Part shown: one piece after another, positions 36,806 through 49,031 of the stretch
How positions within the stretch are numbered: the stretch's first letter is position 1
How the letters are laid out: the number at the start of each line of letters is the position of its first letter
DNA from: Straminergon stramineum
Lineage: Eukaryota > Streptophyta > Bryopsida > Hypnales > Calliergonaceae
Length of the DNA: 64,000 nucleotides
Direction: 5' to 3'
Assembly: GCA_963920665.1 (NCBI GenBank)
Contig: OY987265.1
Span: 25,797,001 to 25,861,000 of the forward strand
The notes under the pieces: generated by a model
Database searches by the model: none
Told to the model about the DNA's origin: nothing
What the model saw: only the letters and a program-made list of their open reading frames with translations
Program-made: the position numbers and the translations under genes

Positions 36806-37537
36806 TCCCTAAATGACTAAAGAATATTTTTTGGACTTTAATTAGTTTTGGACAAGCAATTGTGATCTCAATTTTTTGATCCTATGGTTGGAATTTTGCA
36901 CATATATACACATCAAGATTGTCCTGAATGCAAGATAAATTTCACAAAATTTGGATTAGTGATTACGTAGTTATGTCCAATTTAATCTTTTGGTGTTCAA
37001 CAAAAACAAGTTGAACAACAAGAAAAAAATCGTAATTTTTTTATCTATGCATTAGAAAGCCCTAACATGACAGAAGTTCTCATAAGAACTATTTAAATTT
37101 TTTTACTATGGAATGCCCCAAGATTGGAAAAGCCTAATGTGGGCTTTCCAAATCCTTTCAAGAAAAACTTCATGTTTTTGTTTTAGAAAGTTCAATTTTT
37201 GTAAATCGTGTTATCACTATTACTAGTCCTATATGTACTATTTAGAACATTTAAAATTGGTGTTCTCCATCCATTTTCTATAGATTCCTTAGGATATTTC
37301 TTGTGTCCTTCAAATGACTTCTTTTAGACCTTGAAGTGTAAGTAAGTATTTGAACAATTATTGGATCCCAATTATAGAATTGAATTCTATTGAGCAATAT
37401 TATTAGTGTAAGTATAAACTGCTATGTAATCCTAGACCACAAAAAATAACCACAATGTCTTAAAAAATTAGATTGTAAACATTTTTATTCTTAAAAATTA
37501 GACGAAAAATGAAAACAATAAACTAAAAATTCATCAT
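36806..37537. other. AT-rich DNA with a further family T-like end
   Basis: Directly after TTAA at 36802, TCCCTAAATGACTAAAG looks like another left terminus, but no partner end was found downstream. No gene. Confidence 0.4.
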
Positions 37538-37877
37538 ATCAAAGGACATTTGAGGGCTCCAAGAGCCCGTTTCAGGGTTGTTCCTTGCATTGTTCCCTAT
37601 GTTGCCATAAATTGGAAACCATCCCATAATGGGTTGAATTTCTGAAATTTTTGAAAAAATTAATTAATTTTTTTCCCAAAAAATTTCTAAAAAGTACTGA
37701 TAAACTTAAAACTGAATTAAAAAAATATTTTTGAAGATAATTATAAAAAATTTAAAATGAATTATTTTCTGACGTGGCAATGACTATGCCACGTCATACT
37801 GTTGCTGTGGCAAGTTCCCACACCTTGGAAACTCAAGATAACTCGTGGGCTCTTGGAGCCCTCAAATTTCATCTAAT
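37538..37877. mobile_element. Foldback element, family P, copy 1
   Basis: TTTGAGGGCTCCAAGAGCCC (37549-37568) is the exact complement of GGGCTCTTGGAGCCCTCAAA (37847-37866). Outside it, the right end reads TTCATCTAATG. Near the middle lies the palindrome TGACGTGGCA..TGCCACGTCA (37770-37796, 7-nt spacer). Non-coding. Related copies are at 38214, 41868 and 44143. Confidence 0.7.
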
Positions 37878-38213
37878 GTTTTTTCTAACTTGAAGGTGCT
37901 CATTCTCAAACATTTGCATCTTTGGGAAAAAATTGTATTCTCTACACTTGCAGAAAGTTAGTGTACTTTGAGCTCATATGGAAGTTGGACAATTTATTAT
38001 TTTAGGACTTTAAATTTAGACCTTCAAATTGGAATACCAATAGTATAAGACCTCGTGTACCAATAATAAACTCATTTTAAAAAAGTCAAAAAATTATTCA
38101 ATGTCTACAACTACCATATATATCTTTCATTTTAAATAGACTTATAATACAAAATTTATTGGTGAGAATTCCAAGAAACCACCTATTTGAAGCTAGAGGG
38201 ACAAAAAACAACA

Positions 38214-38578
38214 ACATATTAGAGAAGATTTGGCTCGAGATTTTGGGGCAAGGGAGGGATGTTTCAAGGTTGTTCCCTTAGTTGTTCCCCCCTCTGTCTA
38301 GGAACTCGGAACTTGAATCTCGGAACTAGCCTTTGCTGCCAAAAAATTTTAATTAAAAAAAAAATTCCAAAAAATTCCAGAAGTATTAAGAAATTGAAAA
38401 ATGATTTAAATAAATGTTTTCTGAACAAAAATATTTTTAAATTATGAAATAAATAAATAATATTATCTAACATGGTTGTCTCATGTCCATGTTAGATCGT
38501 TGATGTAGCGAGTTCCTACAATCCAGGAACTTTGGGGAACTTGTGGGCTTTTGTAGCCCAAAATCACTTCTAATGAAA
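38214..38578. mobile_element. Foldback element, family P, copy 2
   Basis: The left part (ATTAGAGAAGATTTGG..GATTTTGGGGC, then GTTGTTCCC) and right part (GCCCAAAATCACTTCTAAT) are inverted. The central palindrome is CTAACATGG..CCATGTTAG at 38467-38495, different in sequence from copy 1 but still self-complementary. Confidence 0.6.
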
Positions 38579-41500
38579 TGTTTCGTGCAATCACCTTCGA
38601 ATTACAAGTAAGTCATGGGTTTGCATGGCACTTCTTTGTTCTTGCACTTGTCCACATAAATGATTAATATCTTTACAAAAAATTAGAACCTTGCAAGAGG
38701 TTGTTTCGTTTTCATTTTTGGCCCCCTCGTGGTGCAAATATAGAAAAAAAAATTCATTTAAAAAATTCATTTTTTGGAAAATAATAATAGTAATAATTTT
38801 CAAATCGTCAATATGATGTGGCACTAGCAGTGCCTTGTCAATTTTTATTTTTTTATTTTTTTATGTAATTGCACCACTATCATTCAAACTTACAGCCTCT
38901 TATAGGGTTTAGATTTTTTCTATTGATTCACTATCTCTTGTGATGACGGAACACTTTGTTTTGGGGGAATTAACCACCCCATCCTCTTTGTGGAAAAAAA
39001 AAAGAGCCATTGATTTGGTTTAGAAATAAACACTCCCCCCCTAAAATGCCGTCGATATGTAGAAAAATTAGTGGCCATTGATGCCACCTATATGGAGTAC
39101 AATACAAAATACAAATACTACATATTGTACAAAAAAGATATAGAATACAAATATTAAAATATTATATGGAATATTGTACAAATGTTGAATATGGTCATGA
39201 ATACCTCTGGTGGCAATATCCTATATTGATTACCACCACAAGAACTTTTCAAAAATATGAATAGTTGGAGGGGGCATTCAATCACTGCCATAGACAAACA
39301 ATTAATTCAATTTCAAACTATTTTTGAAAACCGAAAAAGTGACTATCCACTCAAAAGATTGAGCATTCACAATGCTTATGTAAAGTAGGTACCACCATTT
39401 GTACAAACAATATTGTGAACAATATGACGTCCTCAATTGGTCCACCACATTAACACTATACATATATTGGGTGTACTTGTGGTAAATGGTGACATTTGGA
39501 TGTTTACTTAAATTGTATTCCCAGGGAGATCACTTAGTGTGTCCATTTGGAACCACGTGTGTTAAGATTTTAGACCCCCTATCTTATATTCTAAAATTTA
39601 AATAAAAGGAAAAGAAAAAAATATGACTAGATTTTCCTACTTTGAAAGTTTATGTTGTGAATTATTGGTATTTTTTTTAGATAGTTATAATTAGTTACAA
39701 ATTTTTGAAGTAAAAAGATACACTGTAGAGCTGAAAATAACTTTCACACCCCTATTTTATATAAGAAAAAATTGTCTAAAAAATGAACAAAAAATTCCTA
39801 AAAATAACACCCTATTGAAATTTCATTATTCTTGAATAATGATGAAATGTTCATCTAAAATGTATTCTCTATAAATATTTGAGTTAAAAAACATGCCATT
39901 TTAGTTCATTATTCAACCTATTCTAGAAATCATTTCATATCTTATTTGAGTTGGGAATTTTTGGCAATAGAAACCTAAAGTCATTATTAAACAAAGCTCA
40001 AAGTTATAGGTTGAAATTATTATTTATTAAAAAGTATATAGGGGGGCAAAAAATCACTTTAACACATATGGCTTGTTATGGATATACTAAGTGATCTCCC
40101 CGGGATTGTATTAGTTTGTTGTGGAATATTTAGAACTAAAAATTCCATAGGGGATTGAATTGGCTTCACATGTGAAGAAAGAATTACCACCAACCTTTTG
40201 TCTTCCACACAATAGCACTCATAAGTCGGGATTTGCGCATTATCCACTATATGGTCCCTTGGGCACTTTTGTTGAATTTTGCCTTAGTATTTTGCAACAT
40301 CAATGAAATACCTAATCAATTAGAATGCAAGCACTCGTTGACATAGTTCCCCTCCATGTAATAATTCCCGGAAAAATCCTATGGAGGTGAAATAATTATG
40401 TATAATAATTACATAGCCTTTTCTATCAAACCCATCCAATAAATTCAAAACAACATCATAAGCTAGGTATTTTTCTCTTGTCCAAACCAATGCATCATCT
40501 TCTACAATTTTGGCCTTCCCACAATATACCTCAAAGTTTGAAATAAAACTTTGATTTCGGGTCTTGTAAATACTACATCTTCGATCCCATTTCTATATTT
40601 TGGGGGGCATATAATATTGAGATGGACAACATAATCCCTTATACTATATCATCATCTGTTCCATTGTAGCAAATTAACTTTCCTACATGCCATGCCCTTT
40701 TAAAACTATTTGATTTTTACAACCAACTAAGTTGATCTATTATAATATATGGGCATATTCTAGTTATGTACATAATTCAACAATTTTTTAAGGTGCAAGA
40801 AATTGACCAATGCTTTGAAAGTGGGCCCTAGTTATAATTTTTAGAATCACTAGACAATGGAAAATGGAGCCCACCTTGTGCCAATAACTTTTGTGGTTCG
40901 GATGACAATTCATGCCCATATACAATAATACAAAAATACAAATGTACAATAACAAAAGCCTTCAAGCTTGAAATTGTAACATCCTTTCACTCTAGTCCAC
41001 CTATAGAATTCTCATGTGAATCAATATGTTTGGCATATCAATTTTTTTCAATTGAAATATCTTGCAAAATTGCAACGGGCAATAATATTTCAAAGAGTTG
41101 CATCAAATTAGGGAGTTGGTTCCAAGGGCTCCAACATATATGATATATAGTTAAGTGCAAGTGGAATCTTAGTAACAATGCTTTCATACCATTAGTGCAT
41201 CAAAATGACCATCAACATCATCTATTTTTCCTATATTACTTTCATACTTTGCAACAAAACTTTCACTTTCACTATCTAACATAGGAAGTTGACTTAATAT
41301 CTCCTATAATGTCTATGTGATGGACTACAATTGCAAGGAACTTCTTCCAAAAATTGATCATTAGAGATGAATTGAAGTGGCAATACATAATTATTGTCCC
41401 TAGGATTTTGAACTTCCATGATGTTGGCATTGTTGTGTTGAGCCCCTCTAACAAAAATCTAATCCCCTCTTGGTCATGAATAATATGCCCCATATAGATA

Positions 41501-41867
41501 TCGGAATGGCTTTGTTCTCTTCCATGCAAACTTCCATGGAAATCCTCAATATTGTCTTTAACCTTAGTAACATAGGCCATATTTGTGTTTTCAATGTAAA
41601 AAAATGGAGGGATAGAATGGGGGTCTTTGGAATTGCCTATAGGTCCCACCCTTGGCCAACCAAGCAATTGGTTATGAAGTCCTTCCATATTACTTGCACT
41701 ACCTTATTCGTATGGTGACTAGGCAAGGATAGCTAGAAAGTCAGTTGAGTTGGGCCAACCATCTCTACCAAATCTTGTCCCAATACTACATGAGCTTGCC
41801 TCCATTGGTAGGCAAGTGGAGACCCCACCTGCTCTTGCTCATTGCTTTTAGTACTTGGTGTTGAACG
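38579..41867. other. AT-rich intergenic DNA, no gene seen
   Basis: No recognisable coding exon. A minus-strand frame of 138 codons (41272-41688) shows no motif or family resemblance, and its neighbourhood is AT-rich and CpG-poor. It could be a decayed transposon-derived frame but is not called. Confidence 0.45.
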
Positions 41868-42153
41868 TTAGAGGAGTTTTGGGGGGTCTGGAGGGCCGTT
41901 TTGGGCCTGTTCCCGGTGTTGTTCCCCCAACAGTCCGGGAATGGCCATTGTCAAATTTATTTATCTTTTTGAAATTTATTTTTTTGAAAATTTTAAAATG
42001 TAAAAGAAAGTTGAAAAAAAATTTCAAAAAAAGACAGAAAAAATGACGTGGTAGTTGCTGTGCCACGTCAGGTAGCTATTGCGGGGCAGATCCCAGGGTC
42101 TGGGAACCCAAGGGAACACACAACCATCCAGACCCCCCAAAACTCCTCTAATG
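41868..42153. mobile_element. Foldback element, family P, copy 3
   Basis: TTAGAGGAGTTTTGGGGGGT at 41869 has its exact complement ACCCCCCAAAACTCCTCTAA ending at 42152, extended inward by CTGGA. The central palindrome TGACGTGG..CCACGTCA lies at 42044-42070 with the spacing of copy 1. The high arm identity suggests a young copy. Confidence 0.75.
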
Positions 42154-43609
42154 ACTCAACCCTCATTGATAGCGCCTCAATGCCTTCAACATCATCTGCT
42201 TGCCTTCCTCCTTCACCAATTTGGTCCAATATTTGTGATTTTTTCTTGTGATGTTTCTTATATTATTATGTGTCATGCAAATATTATAGAGGCCACAACA
42301 AATTTTTAGTCTCCTCTTTGCTATAATCTTGTTCATCAAGGTTTTCTACAAAATTAAAGTTCTTCACAACTTGAATCTCTACCTACAATGTCAAATTCTT
42401 GACAATCAATTTTACATAATATATAGGGCTAATAAAGGGTCCATGAAATGTCTACAAGTTCAATTTGTGGATCTTTGGGAATGGGATCAATCATAGTAGA
42501 AGCATCCAACAACATTTGCGACATTGGACTCCTTTAGAGGGGCTTATAGCTCATGGAAAGACTTTGTAGAAGGTACAATAGAGTAGAGAGCGTTTACCTT
42601 AGTAGGGGAGGAGTTTCAGTCACTAGTGTTTCCTATGTAGACAGATGAAGTGGAGTATGTACTCTTCTGGTTTCAAAAACACCATTCTCTCTTCAAAAAA
42701 ATTTGTGGCTTGAAGCATCCCCTTGTTGATGATAGATGGCTCATGACACCAAGTGTGCCATCTATTACTACAATAGAACTACAAGGTCTCAGTTTGGCCT
42801 TGGAAGAGGATGGATAGGAGTGCATATGGGAGGCAAAGATTGGTGTCCTTTGGCTAACACCGAGTTTGTGGATTACACCTAATGCTCATGTTGGTGCTCA
42901 ATGAAGGTCTTTTTGTTCTTTTTGTGTTTCTACTCATATTTTTGTTGTTGTTTGTAGCATGAATTGTTGTAGCTAGTGTGATTCATGTCTTTTAGGCAAT
43001 GCTAGTAGACATCCCTAGGTTGTTCGTTCACGAGCCCTACTTATTTTCTTTAGAGTATATTGGATATGTATATTGATTGTTGCAAAGGGTGGATGATATA
43101 ATCTAGTTCAACTTGAATTTGTAAAATTTTAGTTACAAGATTGCGCTACGACTAGTGATACATGTGTTTGTAAACCCACCTTTTATATTAATTTTTTGTA
43201 TATTTGGTTATCTCATATTCTAACATGTTTTTCTTTCTTGGAATTCATGTACTCCTATAAGATCCCATGTTGCAACTCATTGGTTCTATGTTTCAGAGTT
43301 GGTTTTGTTGTCAATGGTACTCTTTAGCTATTGGTTGTGTTTTTAATGGCCTGTTCAATGGTATGCAATTGGTATTTTTGGTCCATCCATCAGTAGTTTG
43401 AATTCTATAGAATGCTTGTTGCCAATGTACTTGGTTTTGCAATGCCATAGTATTCTTCTTGGTATCCTATAGTTCTACAATGTAAAAAAATAGGGTGCCA
43501 AAAATTAGTCTCTCTAACCAATTTCAAAAAATAGGGTGCTGAAAAATACATGCTAGTAGCTTTTTTATCTACAAATAGGGAGGAAAAAATACTTCTAAGC
43601 ATATAAATG

Positions 43610-43629
43610 CCCCCCCCCCCCCCCCCCCC
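43610..43629. repeat. Homopolymer C20
   Basis: Twenty consecutive C residues in an AT-rich setting; its exact length may be a sequencing or assembly approximation. Confidence 0.8.
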
Positions 43630-43892
43630 ATGAAATATTCCATTATTGCATGTGGCTACCGAATGAATAGGAAAGTGACCTCCCTTGAGAAGACAATTCA
43701 ACAATAGGTATCACATTTTGATGTTTATTAAGGTGCTATTAGATTTGATTATCTTACTTCATGTAACAACAATGAGCATAAAGAGGTTCTAGAACCTAGA
43801 ACCAAGAACTATTTCTAATAAACTCAGTAAACCTCAGGTTTGGTCAATTCGTCATGCAAAATGCATGTACTATTGACTTAATCAAATGCACC

Positions 43893-43895
<3 letters not shown>

Positions 43896-43944
<49 letters not shown>
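43896..43944. repeat. (TA)n microsatellite
   Basis: About 24 uninterrupted TA dinucleotides. Confidence 0.9.
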
Positions 43945-43948
<4 letters not shown>

Positions 43949-44142
43949 CAATAAACTTTTAGGAAAATTGTTTAATAATTCAATTCTTCTTTATTTTCCT
44001 TCCTCTAATCAGTGCTATATTATTAGCCTAATTGCTAATTTAAGATGCAAATATCAAGTCCATATTTGCAAAGCATGAAGAGTTAGAGACCATTCCTAGT
44101 TGATTTGAATTTTATCTTCATGTTTGCCCCATTCGATCCACA

Positions 44143-44365
44143 TTAGATGAGATTTGGGGAAGTCAGAGGACCATTGAGGGCTTATTCCTCATGTTGTTCC
44201 TGTAGCAGTGAGGGCACGGCTGACAGCAATCAATTGTCATAAATACATTTTTTCCCCTGAAATTGGAAAAGAAGTAAAAAAAAATTTCAATAAAAAAATC
44301 TGATGTGATCATTTCCCAACCACATCATCACATTGTGGTGGCATTGGCCTTCACAGTGTGTTTTA
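44143..44365. mobile_element. Foldback element, family P, copy 4, truncated
   Basis: The left end ATTAGATGAGATTTGGGGAA and following GTTGTTCCTG match the family. The palindrome TGATGTG..CACATCA lies at 44301-44327. The expected right end is missing, and a CACTA element begins at 44366, so that insertion or an associated deletion probably removed it. Confidence 0.55.
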
Positions 44366-45156
44366 CACTAGTAGAAAACCATTAACAAATCAACAAAAAA
44401 TCAACTGATTTCTGTTGTTTGGGACACTATGATGACCGATTTCACGGATTATTGAACTTTTTGTAAAAATCAACAAATTGCTACCTACTTTCTATTGATT
44501 TGAATAGTGCAATGACCAAATCAACAAAATTTTAGGGAATTTAGAATCTTTTTGGAATCTTTTGAAAATTATTAGAATTTGTTGGAATCTTTTGGAATCC
44601 TTTGCAATTTATGGACTTGACTTTGTACATTTATAAGATTTTGGAATGTTCTTACACCAAAGCAGTAGAGCAAGGTTGGCACATTGATGCCAAATAATAA
44701 ATTAACCCTCAAAACCATGAGTCATGATTTTAAACCATTTTCCACTTTTGAGTAGACCCTTCTTGATATAATATTTGCTAAATACAATTCTTGTATAAGA
44801 TGTGAAATTTTTAATAAACTTGTATTTCACTATCAGGTGAATGCCTAGAATTTTTTTTATCAATTCAATTTGCAATTAAGAAGTTATTTCTCAAAAGGTA
44901 ATTTTTTTTTGTTTTGTGCAATTTGGGTACCCATGACAAATAGATCCAATTGGTTTGAAATTCTTTATACAAACTCTCAACAAGATTGTGAACATAATTC
45001 CTAAAGTTAGAAGGCATTGAAGCACACAATTGTGACTTTCAAAACACTTAAAACATTTAAAACCCCCTCATTTGGGCAACATTTAAAACACCATGGTTGA
45101 AGTTCTATGTCCTATGAAATTTTTTTAACTTAATCATTCACAATTATTTTTAAAAA

Positions 45157-45530
45157 AAATTCAGCAAACATTGGCGGCCATTTTGTCATAGTAGAATAAC
45201 CTTTTTCAAAAAACTTTGAACTAAAAAAAGTTGTAAAACCAAACTAAGCTTTATCCCTAGAAATCTGTTTGAAATTTGAGCCTCCGTTCAAAAGTTATAG
45301 ATAAAATTTAGAGTGGGGTAGCAAGGAATATTTTCTTTAATATTTTCAAACACCCTCTCTGAATTTTGTCTATAAATTTTTAATGGAGGCTCTAAATCAC
45401 AAATGGATGTTTGGAGATGAATTTTATCTTGATTCATTAGCTTTTTTAAGTCTAAAGATTTTTGAAAAAAGCTAATTTACTATGACAAAATGGCCGCCAA
45501 AGTCTGCTGAGTTCCAAAACATCAAATTGT
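45157..45530. mobile_element. Foldback element, family F1, copy 2 (nested)
   Basis: GGCGGCCATTTTGTCATAGT near 45173 is repeated in inverse near 45480-45497 (ACTATGACAAAATGGCCGCC), extended outward by TTCAGCAAAC and TGCTGAGTT. The inside aligns with copies 1 and 3. It lies inside the CACTA element. Confidence 0.7.
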
Positions 45531-45575
45531 AACTATATATGTAAGAAAAAAATGACACTTTGTTCATTGAAATTT

Positions 45576-45770
45576 AATGGTGGTGAGTTGGTTAGAGTGT
45601 TGAGTTGCTAAATGAGAGGTCTCAAGTTTGAACCCCCATGAATCAAACCGTGGGTGAGTGGCTTGTCTGCTCGAAGGTGTTGGGCAACAAAAAAAAGAGT
45701 TTTGCGGCCCGAAATTATCAAGTAGTGGAAAAAATTGTTGGACAGTGAAAAAAAAAGTTTTTTTTTTTTT
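45576..45770 (+). mobile_element. tRNA-derived SINE
   Basis: TGGTGAGTTGGTTAGAG (45581-45597) fits a pol III A box. AGTTTGAACCC (45625-45635), 34 bp further, fits a B box. A body unrelated to tRNA follows (TGGGTGAGTGGCTTGTCTGC) and the element ends in an A-run and T-run, as in plant T-tailed SINEs. The tRNA-like part cannot be a working tRNA: no acceptor stem pairs and no 3' domain completes it. It is nested in the CACTA element. Confidence 0.65.
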
Positions 45771-45903
45771 CATTTTGTATTTGACCAAATCAACAGAAAA
45801 AATCAACAGATTTCTATTGATTATTGTCCAATACAATGCATCGAAAACAATAGAAAACATCAACCCTACTCTATTGATTTGGACGTTGAATTTTCTACTA
45901 GTG

Positions 45904-47516
45904 GTAACTTAGTCAAATAGATTCAAAACTTCTAATTATATTAACGACTTAACAATGATTGATCATAGAAATTGATTTAATTACTCCCCAACAAGTGGTT
46001 CATATATCAAATTCTTTCTTTTTGGATTGGCACTCATTCCGAATTGCTCAAGTTAAATTAACTTCATCTTCAAACAATATATCAATTAGGCTTTGCTAAC
46101 TACTTCACTTGCTCAACCCACACAACATGACGCAATGACGCAATTAAATCGACTGTTGTTAGTACAAATTTCAAAGTGCTAGACTAATGGATTCCCCGAT
46201 CACACAACTCTACCCGAGCCTTTCAATACCATTCAATTAAATTGACAATCACAATCTTCTACTCACATTGACTTGGTCTCATTTACACATACAATTGAAC
46301 ACAAGCAAAATAACAAATTGACAATTAGACGTTACCTTCGTTTGAAATATACACAAATAATTGGTTTAATGCTTGCCAAATTTATTGCAAACTGAGTTAA
46401 ATTGCCAAAAAAATTTACTTGCAATTCATATGCACAAGGAGTTAGTACAATTAGTCTATGACACATCTATAATAATCCAACTGATTATGTCTAGCAATTA
46501 GATTTATAGTTTCTTATTCACAACTGCAATTTCAAATATTTTGATTTGGCTACTTGTCAAATAAACATTCAATTTATACTTAGATTTGTTCAAGAATGCC
46601 CTCCCAATATTCAATTAGTCAATTTGATCAATTAGATTACTCTGTACAATGTACAAGTTGCTTCCACGGGCCTTACACTAGATCTCACAAATCACAGTGG
46701 CTACCCATCATAATACATACACATACACTAATTTTAGTCAATTAGATCTACAATGAGTAATTCACACAATCACAATTTGTCTGAGTTCTCACACAAAAAT
46801 TAATCTTGGTTGGAATTACACAATGATCAATTAGCTCATTGCTAATTACTTAGCAAATTGATTTATGATTTTTAATTGACTAAGCTCACTCTATTTAAAT
46901 TCAATTAGACACATACAATCAAAATACCTTCCCAAACAACTTCATTAACAACTTTAATTTGACTAAATTTATACTAGTAAAATACTCCTAAGCTCACAAG
47001 CACAAGCTCAATTTGATTAATCCACACAAGTGGGATGACCTCCCAAATGGACTTACACAATCAATTAATCTTAATTCAATTTGACAATGCTCAAAGACAC
47101 TAGAGAAATTACCACACTCACAATTTGAAAATATACAATATATTTATTGATAGTAATGGCAACAAATTGTTTGTAACACACTTGACACTTCAATATTCGA
47201 CTCTAGACGAGTAAGTGAGGGAGAGTGAATAAGCTACTAGAAATTTAGACATATAGTCTCTGAAAGATAAAAGGAAAGTATGCAATTGTTTACTAAAAGT
47301 GTTCTTTGCTTAGTCGACCTACTTCATATCCTAGTCTATTAGCCTTATTCAAATCTTCTACATGCCTATTAGCCTTTTATATCAATTATTCGTCTATTTT
47401 ACACACTACAAAGGGAATTAGACTAATTTCACACTCCATTCACACAAGCAAGGCCAAATAGAGAAAAAATCTGAAAATTTCAGTAACTACACTTTTCCAT
47501 CTCTAATTGTAGGTAT
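45904..47516. other. AT-rich intergenic DNA, no gene seen
   Basis: Rich in CAATTAG and CAATTGA-like short words, with no long inverted ends and no open frame of note. Confidence 0.45.
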
Positions 47517-49027
47517 AGATCTAACGCTAGACTATTGTAAGAATGTGTGAAAGAAATTTTAGAAACTTTGATTGTGGAGATTGCAAGATCTTTGCATTTA
47601 AGGTAAAGAATTCTTTTTTACATTGCTCAACTAGATTTTTTTGGCTTTGAATCACCTTAACTTAAAATTTCTGCACTATTGACTTTGAATTTCTAATTTT
47701 TTATATTGACAAATAGTGAGTTAAAGTTTAGGAAAAAACAAAAACAAAAAAATTGATTATCATTTAAAAAATATTGTTATGTAGAAGTACATATGAGGTA
47801 GATGGAAAATTAAATCATTAATAGTTATAAATTGAATTGAAATACACTAATTCAGGTGGTGAGATTGTTTTATTAAGCAAACTAAACTACGTGGAATTTT
47901 TGTTTTCATTTTGTCCTTGAAAAAAGAAGTTTGTGAAATTCGACTTTTTGGATAAATAAATAAATAATTGTAGTTTCACCTTTCATCCAACCTTTGACCT
48001 AGATTTTCTACCCTAAGACATCTACACTCATCAAGTAGGAGTCTCTCTACCATTTTTGAAGACACTTGATGTTCATGAGCAGAGAAGGTATGGTGTTTAT
48101 ACAAGTGGGGTAGTAGTAGGTAAAACAATCCATGTGGAATATGTAAATTAGGATTAGTAAGAGCTCAACTGCTCATAGTCTAATCAAAAATAGGAATTGT
48201 GTTCAAAGTAGAATTTTAGACCTCATTTAGGCATAGTAGAATAATTTTTTTCAAAAGACATAGAATTTAGTCAATATGAAAAATTAAGCTAATTTTCATC
48301 TCTAAAGATTTGTTTGAGATTTAAAGCCTCCAATCAAAAGTTATGGACAAAGTTCATGGAGGGATTGGAGGGACATTTTCTTGGACATTTTCAAACATCC
48401 TCTCTGAATTTTGTCTATAACTTTTTTTAGGAGGCTCAAAATTACATAGCGTTTTTTGAAGATGAAAGTTAGCTTGATTTTTCATATTAACTTAGTTCAA
48501 TTTTTTTTGAAAAGGTTATTCTACTATGCCTAAATGAGGTCTAAAATTCTACTTTGAACACAATTTTTACTTTTTACTTGATTATGAGTTGTCAAATCCT
48601 CATCTTCAAATTATCCTATATCCTTTGGGGATTCATGATTGACAATGGTTCTAATTATAAAAATGACTCCTCCACCCTTCATCTTTATTGAATGTCCATG
48701 AAGTAAATCCCCCCCTTGGTCATAAAAAATTATGTTAATGGTTGACAATCATTTGACAAATTGCCATTTGATTCAAAGGAGTGTGTTTGGATTTTCTAGA
48801 TTTTTAGCAAAATAATCATTTGTACATTTACTTAAATATTCGACTGGCCACTCTAAAAGTAACCAAAAAATTCGATAGGTTGTGTTTTAGAATTAATTTA
48901 AGGCAAAGTTGTCTTGCACCTATGGTAGATCTTTGTAAGAAGTTTCAAAAATCCTTAGAAAAATTGACATCGTGGGAAGTAACTTGAAAACTTAAAAATC
49001 TGTTTTAAGATTTTGAACCTTAAAGGG
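47517..49027 (+). mobile_element. Family T element, right part, interrupted by a foldback
   Basis: 47517-47960 aligns with 34020-34480 of the larger family T element. The right end TTAAAGGG immediately precedes TTAA at 49028-49031. The left terminus was not found, so the copy is truncated or begins in unrecognised sequence. A family F1 element sits within it at 48165-48600. Confidence 0.45.
48165..48600. mobile_element. Foldback element, family F1, copy 3, perfect 50-bp inverted repeat
   Basis: 48195-48244 and 48516-48565 are exact complements over 50 positions (AATTGTGTTCAAAGTAGAAT at the start). Weaker inverted similarity continues outward (AACTGCTCATAGTCTAATC against CTTGATTATGAGTT) and inward to the centre. 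The inside (CAATCAAAAGTTATGGACAA, GGAGGGATTGGAGGGACATT) matches the copies at 1372 and 45157. The identical arms imply recent activity or arm-to-arm homogenisation. Confidence 0.8.
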
Positions 49028-49031
49028 TTAA

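Larger units (their letters stand above)
42154..44142. other. AT-rich intergenic DNA with C20 and (TA)n tracts, no gene
   Basis: No coding exon recognised. A run of 20 C residues lies at 43610-43629 and about 24 TA units at 43896-43944. Confidence 0.5.
44366..45903. mobile_element. CACTA-type non-autonomous element, 1.54 kb
   Basis: It starts CACTAGTAGAAAA and ends TTTTCTACTAGTG, a perfect 13-bp inverted repeat of CACTA (En/Spm) type. Subterminal AATCAACA and TGTTGATTT-like repeats occur near both ends. The flanking trinucleotides TTA and GTA differ by one base, so the duplication is imperfect. It carries no transposase frame but holds two younger insertions, at 45157 and 45576. Confidence 0.75.

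Noticed and set aside
41272..41688. 138-codon minus-strand frame
   Set aside because: No recognised motif, AT-rich and CpG-poor setting. It might derive from an old transposon, but this cannot be supported.
7069..43944. Possible CRISPR-like or satellite arrays
   Set aside because: Only simple dinucleotide and short tandem repeats and dispersed elements were seen; there are no regular repeat-spacer units.
45576..45640. tRNA gene
   Set aside because: A and B boxes are present, but no acceptor stem or complete cloverleaf can be formed; a SINE head explains it.
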